This document shows, piece after piece, positions 23,502 to 35,900 of a stretch of 64,000 bases of DNA. Under the pieces are notes generated by a model that worked only from the letters and a program-made list of their open reading frames with translations, searched no databases and was not told the origin of the DNA. Both the position numbers and the translations under genes were made by a program. Source of the stretch: Tillandsia leiboldiana (taxonomy: Eukaryota > Streptophyta > Magnoliopsida > Poales > Bromeliaceae). Every line of letters begins with the position of its first letter. The first letter of the stretch is position 1. Location of the stretch: the NCBI GenBank assembly GCA_029204045.2, contig CM055075.1, positions 26,635,273 through 26,699,272 of the forward strand, given 5' to 3'.

Positions 23502-23760
23502 CACTACAACAAAATTATGCTATAGCGACATTCTTAAGTGTTGCTAAAAACTAAAAAAAAATGCTGCTAAAAAAAATATCGACACTTGTCATTAGTGTCG
23601 CTATATGTGCCGTCGTTAGGGTGTATAGCGACACATTACTATAATGTGTCCCAAAAATGTATTCCTATATTCTAATTTTGGATATAGATGGACTATAAAT
23701 AGAACACTTGCAAAAAGATGTCACAAACATATATCTCTATAACCTAATTTTGTTATAGTG
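23502..23760. mobile_element. CACTA-type mini-element, copy 4
   Basis: Starts CACTACAACAAAATTATGCT and ends CCTAATTTTGTTATAGTG, flanked by ATT on both sides (23499-23501 and 23761-23763). It lies only 72 bp from copy 3 in the same orientation, yet has its own target duplication. Confidence 0.77.
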
Positions 23761-24765
23761 ATTACTTCTATGAGCTTTATACTACTCTTCACAAAAAATT
23801 TCTCTACCATTGAGCTTTATTGTTCTTTTAAGCTTTACTCTATTTACCGAATCTCTGAAAGTCTATGTGGTTCACGTTGTACTATACTGGAGACATATCG
23901 ATGGAACAGTTCGTCGTCGTTGTATCACTAAAAATAATTGCCGGAGCCTCGCATATAAAAGGGCAATATTCTTTTAGTACAGTGTCCAGAAGACAATGGA
24001 TATAATTTATAAAGACAATTGCAATAACCCTCTAAAATTCTAAAATATTATAAATATTTTTTAAAAATCTAAAATATCATCATCACCTGCTCCTTTAAAC
24101 ACATAAACCTATCACAAATACCCTTCTAAATTCCAATCTAAATTCCAAACCCACCATCCTAAATTCTATATTCTTTGGCACCAAAAATATTTTACACTTT
24201 GAAAGAGTATTTATAAAATTATTATTTTTGAGGAGGGCATTGAAGAAATTAATCCTAATTTATATGATTTAAATCACATATAGAGCATAAGAAGATATTC
24301 TCATGTCAAATTTGACATGCATTTACAAAATGACCTCTGAGCTTAGTTTGTTCATGTGCCACTTAATTTAGTTTGATATATTTTAGTCAATAATAAATAG
24401 TTATTAATTTTTTGTGGATCGTAAGCGTTTATTAATTATTTAAAAAATACGTATTGATAAAAAAAAAACATACTTATTTGTACTTAATGACTCAACTGTA
24501 GCTAGGGATGAAATCAGAATGGCATTAGAGGCCAACAATATATTATGCAAAATATATTAATTTTTTTAAAAAATATTAATAAAGCAAACTATATATAAAA
24601 ATAATTGAAATACAAAAGTGCCAAAGAAAAAAAATTTGTGGCCAAGAGTCAGTACTGTTTTTTTTAAAAAAAAAAATAATATTTTGGCCAGAAAACTTTA
24701 TAATATTTTAACATTTTGATATCTTAGTAATAAATTTTTATATAATTTTAAAAATGATGGAGGGT

Positions 24766-25620
24766 TATGGTTGTCGGATCGTTGTTACCGACCATTAATA
24801 TTCCAAAAGCTCGACCTGTTAGAAATACGCAACCAATTCACTTAAAGCGTACAAACACAGGGCTCACAGGTCTCAACTCATCTGAACGTTAGGTTGATTG
24901 TTAGACCTCTTCTCGGTCTCGACCGAACTCAATCCATCGAGACATTAGGTAGATTGTTGGACCTCTTGCCGTTAGGTCTATTTTGAACGTTAGGTTGATT
25001 GTTGGACCTCTTGTCGGTCTCAACCGGACTCAACCCATCGGGATGTTAGGTAGATTGTTGGGCCACTTGCCGTTATGTCTATTGTGGACCGCATCCTCAT
25101 TCAATTTATTAGATTCACCCAACTTAACTTATTAGTCTTTTAGGTCTATTGTCATAAAATAGGAAGTTAGATATATTTTTAACCCATAAAATGAATAGCC
25201 AACAATCCTTCTCCGCATATTGTTACGGGACAGAAAGTTGGACCTATTTTTAAAATGAATAGCCAACAATCCTTCTCCCAATAGTGTATCGTGTTGAAAT
25301 CGAACTCATGTCACTGACTTCGATACCACTTGTCGGATGGTTGGCGGTAACCATTAATCCCAAAAGATCGAGTTATTAAACACAATCAATTCACTTAAAG
25401 CGTATAGATATAGCACTGACGGGTCTAGACCAGATTCAACCCATCTGGATATTAGGTCTATTGTTGGATCTCTTGCCGTTAGGTCTATTGAGGACCGCAT
25501 CCCCACTCAACTTATTGTGCTCACCCAACTCAACTTATTAGTTTTCTGTGCTTATTGTCACGGTGCATGAAGTTGGACATATTTTCAATCCATAAAATAA
25601 ATAGCCAACAATGACCTACA
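24766..25620 (-). mobile_element. LTR-retrotransposon debris, minus orientation, with a 101-bp internal duplication
   Basis: At 25321-25335 the plus strand reads GATACCACTTGTCGG, the reverse complement of an LTR end plus a tRNA-Met-type primer-binding site (CCGACA, then AGTGGTATC). The flanking CCATTAAT-CCCAAAAG motif occurs twice (about 24790 and 25350). GAACGTTAGGTTGATTGTT recurs at 24884 and 24985. The LTR end matches the short LTR remnant before the primer-binding site of the 58-kb chromovirus. Confidence 0.5.
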
Positions 25621-25724
25621 CACAGCTTTGTCCATGTTATGACAAAAGCCGAAAGGATCTAGTTCGTTGGGTGTGAAAATACCAAAAGAGAATCGAGAAA
25701 AAAAGAAAAAAAAATAAATTAAAG

Positions 25725-26200
25725 CACACAATATTTACGTGGTTCGGCCACTGGCCTACGTTCACGGGCGAAGACGGAGCGGAGACTTCCATTATAATCA
25801 AAATGGTGTACAAAATATGTCTCTCTCACAAAACCCTAATTCCAAAATACATCCATACTCCTTCTCATCCGCCGTACCAAATCAAAGGAATAATGATATA
25901 TTTATAATAATGGCTAAATCCTAATACAACTAGGAATACAAATCCACTAAAATTAGGAATAATCATAATAAGATTAGGCATAATGCAAACTTATCTTAAT
26001 TGAATAAGCAAAACAGAATAGGATTAGAAAACTTTTCGGTTCTAGAATTCGAGACATATCTAACCGTCCCTGATTCACAGCGCTCACGATTTTCGACATA
26101 ACTCAATTTATCTGGACGATAGGTCTATTGTTGGACCTCCTGTCGTTAGTATATTATAAACCGCAACTCCTCTCAACATATTGGGATAATCGAACCCGTG
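25725..26200 (+). mobile_element. second LTR-like fragment
   Basis: TTTACGTGGTTCGGCCACTG followed by CCTACGTTCACGGGCG and a CTCACAAAACCCTAATTCC segment resembles text commonly seen in plant LTRs. No pol sequence is attached, so only the LTR-like character is claimed. Confidence 0.35.
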
Positions 26201-27247
26201 CCACGGTCTCTATACAATTTGTAGATCATATATGCTATGCTTTTAAAATAGTTGGTTAACACTTACAACTTCTGCTCTCCTTTATAATTGTTGGTTAGTG
26301 CTTACAACCCATAACTTCTACTCTCCTACATAGTTAAAATAATAAATTAAATGTAAACATTTATAAAACTTAGCTGTATTATCTATCATTTTCATTTTAC
26401 TATCTAGGTTTTTATGACTTTAATATTGATACTCAATCTTTTAATTGGTTGGATTTAAGTCATTTAATGACTCTTCGGGTATAAAATTTAAACTAGTTGC
26501 TTATTTTAATATATCTATAGTTATATGAGCTATATGAAATATGTTGATTAAGTTCGTAGAAAAAGATGATACATTTAAATTTTAAAATTAAAGAATCATT
26601 AAGTGATTTAAATCGAATAAATTAGAAGATTAGATAGCAAAGCCGAAATTCTTAATAATTAGATAGTGAGATCAAAATTGATGACAATTGAGATAAGCTA
26701 GTTATATATTTTTTACATAAATTAAAAATCATACTAAAGTGAGATGCAAAATAACAAAACCACGAGAAATATATAATTACCTGATCACAATAATATTTAA
26801 TGAAAAATTATCATTCGATTTATAAGAAATTAATCTGTGCCAAAAGTTTGTAATTTTATGATTTTTAGTAAGTTAGATTTTAATTTAGATATGGAGAGAT
26901 TTTCTGACGTGTAGCATAAGATGATCATATTCAAGTTATTAATAAATGTTGAATAATACTTTACTTAAAAATTAATTATATATTAATTTATAAATTATGT
27001 AATTTACTAGTTAGATTTTTTTTCCTTAATCTTTAAAATGATGTTTATAATATATTTATAATATATTTATAAAAGAATGCATAGTTATTTTATTATTTTA
27101 GATAACTAAAATGGTGTGATAATTGTTTACAAGCTTGTAATACCTTTTTGCTGATTGAGAAAGCAACTTTGCAAAGAAAGCAATCGTTTTTATGAGGAAC
27201 TTTTACGTGGACTTGGTCCAGTAGATCAGTTCATGAAAACATCAATC

Positions 27248-27248
27248 T

Positions 27249-27292
<44 letters not shown>
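27248..27292. repeat. (AAT)n microsatellite
   Basis: About 15 AAT units in a row. Confidence 0.9.
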
Positions 27293-27293
<1 letters not shown>

Positions 27294-29332
27294 TACTGTT
27301 TGATTTAATGAGAAAATAACTATATATTTGAAAATTTTGTTGGAATGATTATGGTCTCAGCTTTTGGTTGACACTTTTGTAGAGTGTTGAGACGAGTTGA
27401 AATCGTTTTGATGCGAAATAGACGCTATAAACGATTCCAAAGTTGAGTTATTTTTTACTGAAGCATGAAATAGTTGTCGAAACAAGAGCACAATTTAACC
27501 ACTCACCTAACTTAATTGAAGTTTTTGAATTTTTCCTTTGCTGATTTTTAAATCATCTCTTCTCTATCTTTTCTTCTTCTTTTCCTTTTCTTCCCTCAGC
27601 AGCAGTGGCAGGAAATGAAGTAACAGCAGCCAGCACCAGAAGCAATAGCTCAGCCAGCACTAGCAGCAGCACACCAATGCCTTCTTCTTCTTCTTCTTCT
27701 CCTTCTCCTTCTCTGCTGGCAGCAGCAGCCAGCTTCAGCAGTAGCCTGGCAGCATTAGCAGCAGCACCTGCCAACAGCTCAGTGGCAGTGGCAATAGCTC
27801 AATTGATGATCAATTTTGCAAAATTGAGTTTGGTTTGATAGATGGGGGAGTAGTGGAGCTTAGCTTGAACCCTTTTTTCCAACTGGAATTAAAACCAGTT
27901 TGATTGGAATTTATGTAATTTTGATATATAATTGAACTGAATTTTGAAAAATTAATGGATTTCGTTAATTTTCAATTCCGATTCTTCTAGCTGAGATTTT
28001 GGTGGATTTTTGTTGGATTCCTCTGGCACCTACTGTTGATTGGGAGCTACTACTAACTGAATTTAGAGGTTGGTTGAGTTAAATTCGACGAAAATTCGAA
28101 TTTTGAGCCGAAATAATTTGAGTGGTTTTTCGGATTTTTGATGTCCTAGCAGGTTTTGGGTTGAGTTTGCTAAATTTTTTTGGAGTCCCTGCTGGTTCCT
28201 GGGCAGAGAGGAGAGATCTTGAGCTGATCAAGTTCTTGCCGTAGTTGGATTAATTTGATGGAATTTATATGGTATAAAATAAAATCGAATACATACCAAT
28301 ATTCACGATCATAAATAAAACTGTAAAAAACTTACAGAGCGTCATCGAGAAGAAATTCTTGATTAAACAGCGGAAGCAAGAATTAAATTCGGTTGCAATA
28401 CTAAACAGTACTGACCGAACTAGGTAATCTGGTTTCTCCTCATTTCTCAGACACTCTTCCGTATGGTGTGAATTTAATGAATAATCTTATCAGAATGCAC
28501 ATGAGTAGGTGGCAGGACCAGTACCCCTTTATATAGATTTCAGATCGATTTTTCATCAAAGTCTGATTAGAATTCTATTTAATTTAAATAGATGGAAAAG
28601 GGATAAGATATACCATATCAAGTAATTCTATATCTTTTAAGATTGATCTTATCTATAGTAAATCTAAATTTAAATATAATTAATTATGCCACATATATGA
28701 AAATCCTAACATAATTAGCTCTTGTGGTGGGTTAAAATTACTGAAAATATCAAATTCCTTATTATGTCTATATTTCCTGCATGCTTTATGTTTTGGACAA
28801 TTATATCTAAAAATAGTAAGAGTGTGGGATTAATTTTTGCTTCCTATGATTTAGTACATCTCATATTTTATGATTAGCATGTAATAAGTAAAATGAGAAC
28901 TCCAAAATTAGTTTATGATCATCTAAAAATCTGCACTATATATATATATACATTTCCCACATTGTCGTGGTTTCTATTTATCATCAGTATTAGTTTTAAC
29001 TTACTTATTATCCTGGTAATTAGTGGGTAGGGATGATTTAGAATAGTTTATGATGACTTTATATAGATGTCGATTGATTCGTTAGCATTAAATTTACCGT
29101 ACGATCATTGGATTACACTACTCTGAATTGTGCCTGAGGCGCGTGCATAGCTTATTTATGATCTAGTTTGATTATCTGTATTGACTATAACCTGTATAAG
29201 TTGTATTTGAACTCGACAGAGAGTATGATTTGTGCATATTGCTGTTCTCAACTTCATGCGCAGAGAATGTGATAAGTTGCAAACTTTCGCAATATATTTT
29301 ATAGAAAGATCTTTGTGCTTTCTTTTTCTTGT

Positions 29333-29364
<32 letters not shown>

Positions 29365-29956
29365 CTGAGAATAAAAGAATTTGATGCTTTGTTCCACACT
29401 CACTGTGAGGCGTAAATCCATCTAAGGAGAATATATCTCTCTACCAGTGGAATTTGTAATAGGAGTTCAAAATTTATGTTTAAGACGCAGGGTATTGATA
29501 TCGTGATAAATAATTCTATGTAAATTTTTTTTTAATACAATTGAAAGACGGGAGTTTGATTTTTTTTCTCTTAAAAGATTGTTCTTAGTGATTCAATAGG
29601 ATAAGATAATTTTACTCTAAAAAATTTAAAAATTTGATGCAGAATAAAATATTACTAATAACTTATTGTGACGTATAATAATAACTGGATAAGAATATTT
29701 TGAAAACTGGTCCATCGGTGGACCAGGTCCTCACACTTGTGACACATTATCTCCGTACGGCAACTTGGTGCGGTCCATGGATGACGTGGCGGACCCGGTC
29801 CACTCAAAGGTTGATTCGTCCAAGGAAATCGCTACTCCCTCCGGTGTACAACACATCCGCGCCCTGCTATAATACTACGCCATCTTCTCCCCCGTTTCGT
29901 TACCCCGATCACTCCGTCCCGGATTCCGCAAGGCGAAGCGAGACGAAGCGAAATCC

Positions 29957-32900
29957 ATGGCGGATCCCCTCGACGCTCTCCGAACCCTAATGGCGTCGCA
30001 CTCACCTCCCCTTGACGCCCTCGTCGTCCCCTCCGAGGACAACCACCAGGTCCTTCGGCCTTCGACCTTCTACCCCTAGGGTTCCCTCTCGATCCGCCTC
30101 TGCTTCCGATTTGGCTCAGTTTAGGATTTCGATTGATCTCCTTGGGGGCCGGATTGGTTCTGTGTTTCGTCGAGTGGAGAAACTGTTTAATTTTGTTGCT
30201 AATTTTGATTTAAAGTGGGGAGTTTTTGATTATCTAACGTGTGCAATGTGTTTGGCAGAGTGAGTATGTCTCCGAGAGGGATAAAAGGCGGCAATTTGTG
30301 TCCGGATTTACTGGAAGCGCTGGTGAGGCTTTGAACATTTTTAACCCAATTTAGTTTGAGATACACTTATTTACTTGAAATTGTTGTTATACTGTTCTTT
30401 TTTTTTTGTGTTAGCGTAGATGATCAACAAAGGGAGATAATGCTTTTTTTGGATATAATTATGAGTTAGTTGTGTTTTCGTTATTTTATGTACATTTCAC
30501 AAAGAATGCTACAATAACAATTTGGAATTTCTAAATTTGATTACTCCAAATGGGTTTATTTTTGTCCAGATATTGGATGGAATCAGAAGAAAAAAAATTG
30601 ATAAAATAAATGATAATGATGAAAGAAGTCTTACGATTGGACTGCAAAACAATGAATTTTGTAGAATTTGTAATTAGATTATGATTTTCTCTGATCATCA
30701 ATTTTCTGCTTGCATGCTTTGTGATTTTAAACTTTGGTTATGTTGGCTCTTCCATATTCCAGTGTACCTGTAATTTTGCATCTTTTAAATAGGTTTGGCT
30801 CTCATAACAATGAATGGGGCATTTCTATGGACGGATGGACGATATTTCTTGCAAGCGACGCAACAGCTTAGCGATCGATGGAAACTCATGCGTATAGGAG
30901 AAGACCCGGCAGTTGAAACTTGGATAGCTGATGTGAGAAGTTATATTTTATTTTGGTAACTTGGTATTTTGTTCTTTTCCTTTCCTTTCTATAGTTCTTA
31001 CATGTCAACATTTTGTGACGATTTTAATTTTGAAATAACTGATATGGAGTAAGATCAGCATCTTCTTGGAGATGGATTATTAAATTATATTTACTAGCAA
31101 CATGAATGGGCGATGTTTTTTTGAGTTGACAGAAGTATTGATTGGCTCAATATGATATATCAAATTGATTGCTGTGATAGCATCAGCTGAATGATCTACG
31201 TAGTTGATAGGTCTGATTGAGCTCTTTTTTTAGCTTTTATTTCTCTTTTCTAATTCTATGTAATGGTTGAGGAAAAAGTTATCCCAACGTTCTCTTCGTT
31301 CTTTTCGTTTGATCTTTGGTTTAGTAATTTTAGCTCTTAGGGACATGAGAGATCACCTGATTGGCTTGAATTAGATATGAATCTTGATTAAAAATTTGAA
31401 AGTATCTAACGGCAGAAAGAACAAGGAAAAAGGCAGGGTTTTATTGTTTAGTCTCTCAGCCATGCAAATTTATATGGTATATTAGTAAGTAGTGGTAACA
31501 AGGTGGGAGGCCCAGGCTGCCTAACAGCTTCACTCCGGCCGTTTTATTAAAGTAGTATAGTTTGATACTTTATCTGTTTGTTAGATTATGAATAAAACTA
31601 TTATGTAGTTAAAATCATTAAACATGAGACCAATTTAACTTTCCTTCATTGTGTGTTTTTTCTGTCAGAATCTACCAAGTGCTGCTGTTGTGGGAATCGA
31701 TCCATGGTGTGCCTCTGTGGAAACTGCTCAAAGATATGAATATGCTTTTGCGAAGAATAAACAGAAACTATTTCAGCTGTCTACTAATTTGGTGGATGAA
31801 GTTTGGAAGGACCGTCCTCCTGTGGAAATTCTGCCTGTATCTATACATCCATTAGAATTTGCAGGCCGTAGTGTAGCAGAAAAGTTAGAGGACTTGAGAG
31901 AAAAACTACTGCAAGAGAAAACTAATGGCATTGTTATCACATCTCTTGATGAGGCATCAATTTTTCCCTTGATGCTTTTCTTGTACATTTTATTTGTTTA
32001 TTTGACTGCATCTATTGTTACAATTATATAATATTTATAGTATTCACTTATTTCTTTATGTATATGCATTTAGGTTGCTTGGTTGTACAATGTTCGGGGA
32101 AATGATGTAGCGTACTGCCCGGTGATTCATGCTTATGCTATTGTGACATTGCAATATGCTTTCTTTTATGTGGATAAAGGAAAAGTTTCTAAGGAGGTCA
32201 GACTTCCAACTGATAACCATCAAGTAATCCAAGGGTCTGTTTGTCCTAGCAATGCTCAGTAATTGGAATGCGCTGCAGAGCGCTCTGCAAGAGCTTCAGC
32301 TCTTGAGCTATAGTGGTACAGCTGTTTTTTGTGTTGGTGAGACACCGTAGCCCAAAAAGCAGATCCCAAACAGGTCGATCCAGTGGCAGATCGCGCCATA
32401 ACTGAAAAGCTAGGCCTAATGGGTCCCAAAACCATTTTGGTATATATCAGAGAATGTTAGGAGAACTCATGGTTTGATAAGCTGGTAATTCTTGTATATG
32501 TTTAACGAATTTTAATTATGCAGGCACTAATGTCTTCAACTCTTTTTATAAATTTTGACTGAAAACAGGTACAGGCTTACATGACTGAAAATGGAATAGA
32601 AATCAAGGATTATAGCAGTGTCGACTTAGATGTAAGCTTGCTTGGAACTGGGAAACTGAAATCCAATGAAGCTCATAGAGTTGAAGAAAATGGAAAGGAT
32701 GTGACAGGACATGTTGAAAATGCAGCGGAAGAGACACAAAACAACGGAATTTGGATTGATCCAAACTCATGCTGTCTTGCCCTCTACTCAAAGCTAGCTG
32801 CTGATCAGGTCTTCATGCAGCCATCACCTTTGGCTCTTGCAAAAGCTGTTAAGGTATAGTAACCTGATCTCATTTAGATTACTTTTTCCATTGAATTGTG

Positions 32901-35900
32901 AGAGGAGCTTAATGGGCTTAAGTTATTAGAACTATATTTTGGTTCGGAGTCATCTGGAATTGGTCTTACTGAACTTCGGATGTGGAGAAACGAGTATTGA
33001 TTAAACCTAAACTGAACTAGGCCTAGTAAAGTTAAAAGGAGACGTAGACAAATGGTGTTCATTCAAAGTATCGGAGGACGGCTTTTATGATACTAGATTT
33101 TTGGGACCATTGTTTTGAAAACATTTACTGAGATGGCGTTCTCTACATACAGTTTTCATTTTGAGTGAAATTTTCATTCAGATTTTCTACTTCATTTGCA
33201 CCAATTGGAGATGTAAAATACTTACTATCTATCTCTACTTGTTTTCATATTTCTCCATTTCTCTTCTCTCTGCAAGGTGGTTTTACAGTAGCTGTAGAGC
33301 TCTCTGTATTACTCAATGACTGTTGGAGAAATCTGGGGCAGCCTCTTATTTTAAGTTTAACTTCAAGACATCATAAAACAAAGGTTAAACAACTTCAAAG
33401 CCACTTGTGCTTGCAGAGTTGGCAGAGGAGACTGTTTTCTTATTTTTACCGAAAAGACAGTACCATGTTGATTTATTAGGGGTCAAGGGTCAGGAATATG
33501 TTTTATAATGCGTTATCTTATTGTACGTTAGGGGTTACCCCTTGTGATTGGCTTGGCTGCTAGGGTGTTTGCTGGTAGACTAGGAGCGTTCTTGTGTCTA
33601 GGTATCACAGCTTATTGCAAGTTTTATGATGGCTATGCTACGTTTGCATGCCAACTGTTTTACTTGTTTTGTTTTGTTTTGTTTTTTTTGTATTTTGTTT
33701 TTCTTTTTTGTGCGGTGGACTCACCTATGAGTAGTATGTAGCATTTAAAGCAAATGGAAGTACTTATGCTTTGATATCTCTTTACTTTTTCACTTTTGCA
33801 TGTTTGGGTTATCATTAAATGTTTGAGGTAATGTGAATGTATTTACATATTCTCTTCTCTACAATTTACTTTTAATTGTTCTTCTTTTATGATACAGAAG
33901 GAAAATACTGTTTATTCTTATTAATTTCTTAGATGGTCATTGTGTAGAATCATGCTGAACTGGATGGCTTAAGGAAGGCGCATATTCGGGATGGTGCTGC
34001 TGTTGTTCAATATCTTGTTTGGCTAGATAATCAGGTTAGCTAAAGCTAAATTTCACTTACTATTGCCTTTCAGCCTTACAGTGATTTCTCCAACAAACAA
34101 CTTCGAAAGCATACTTATGTTCACGAAAATGTGTTAGTTTTGATACAGAATCATGCAGGTAGGAAGGTGAGTAAGAAGATACAGAATATGAGAACCACAA
34201 GGAAAAGTATTTACCTTAAGCTATTTTATAAATGAAAGTCCCACAGCAGATATTTTAGGTTATGTGATGTAAGAAAAGAAAGCTAGCATATTGTATTCAC
34301 TTTTTAATTACCCTGATGCTGTGTTAATCGATTTAGAAAAATTTTGCAGTTGTTAATTTTAAAAGTCATCCTTTTTTGAAGGTGACTATCTTACTTTGGG
34401 AATCAATAAAAAGGTATCCAAAATGTGTTATTTGCTCTGATTCATTCCTAGTTTCTTTTAGTCTAATAATTTCTAGCTCTATATGATCTCTGAATCATGA
34501 GACAGTTAACTTGGTAAAAGTTTTATAGTTAAGCCAGTGAAGAATGTGCACCTGGCTACTGCCTTTTGAATTAGAGAAGCTGTTCAAGTAGGGAGTCTTA
34601 ATAGGCTGTTAAAAGAATTGATCATTGAATCTGTCCTTTGATAGCCACCCCAAGAAGCTGTTCAAGTTGGCAGTCTTGATACTGTTAAAAGAATCGATCG
34701 ATGAATTTCTCTTTTTATAGGTGCCCCTTCCATTTCCAATAACTGCCACCACAAGCTGGACCAAACTCGGTTACCAACATAGTGTGGATGTACACGATAA
34801 CAAATACTGCAATAGTTGCAATTTTTGCTTGGCGTTTATCAGATATGACTTAGCTACATTTGCTTTAATTGCAGATGCAGGAGATGTATGGAGCTGCTGG
34901 TTACTTCAATGAGCCAGATGGGTCAAACACGAGAAAACATTCGTAAGTTACAATTTAGAGATGATATAATACTTATTTATGGACATACTTTAATGCAATA
35001 TCTCATTCTTTTGATCTTCCCTTTCTCTTCTCTTCCTGTTGTTTCCTGTTTCCTCTCATTTCTAGGTCAGCTGGTGTTGGAGTCATTATGTTGCCTAATC
35101 TCAGCATATTAAGAGAATTTGCATTGCTGAAAGTATATCTATTTGTTCGTTGCTGCTCAATCTTCAACGAAAATTATTTATTTTCTCCATCTTTTTTAAG
35201 TAATATTATTTAACATTATTTACAGAGGAACTGTGGTATTAGGAAAATTAGATCCATTGTATACTATTTTACTATATATCTGAAACTTTGACATAAAATA
35301 ATGTCATTTGACTGCTGCTCTCCCATTCTTTTATTCCACTCATTTATGTGTATCTGATTCTCAACCATTGTCATGTTTCTGTCCTGTTATGATTCCTGCA
35401 GAAATACTGTAAAACTTACTGAGGTTTCTGTGAGCGACAAACTAGAGGGTTTTCGTGCCAAGCGAGAGGTATGCTTTCTGATATATTGTCACTCGGCAAT
35501 TATTTGACAAACATTTACCTCTTTTCAATGAGATTCTGTCAATCAGTTTATCAACTTCAGCAATGAATTTTACCTAGCGGTATCAAGAAGTCTTTCCAGC
35601 ACAATGATTGTTTACGGGAATGATAACTGTTATTATTGATTGCTTTATCTAGTGCTATTTAAGCTTTGTAATTTTACTTATGGAATGAGTACACTCTTTA
35701 AACTATGTTTTCCAAGGTCATTAGCTTTGTCATTGGCCACCTTTTTATTTTATCATTTTTTAGGGCCAAAAATATGGTTGAAATATCTTGATTTCTTTAC
35801 ATTTCCTTATTTCTACTATAGCACTTGTCTATCAAGCTCATTAAGTTGTTACATAAATTTACAATATACATAACGGATTAGGTACTGTAATTACTGAGGT

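Larger units (their letters stand above)
21444..29956. other. 8.5-kb intergenic region between SCL15-like and APP1
   Basis: No gene that I can support. It holds two CACTA mini-elements, LTR-retrotransposon debris, an (AAT)n tract, and AT-rich DNA. A Ser/Ala-rich CAGCAG/TCTTCT patch at 27600-27838 is compositional. The stretch 28260-28700 has a TATA-like CCCTTTATATAG on the plus strand and resembles decayed LTR DNA, but I cannot prove it. A poly-T run lies at about 29334-29364. Confidence 0.7.

Noticed and set aside
27605..27838. 77-codon Ser/Ala-rich frame
   Set aside because: It begins at GTG, consists of CAGCAG/TCTTCT repeats, and has no splice context or domain.
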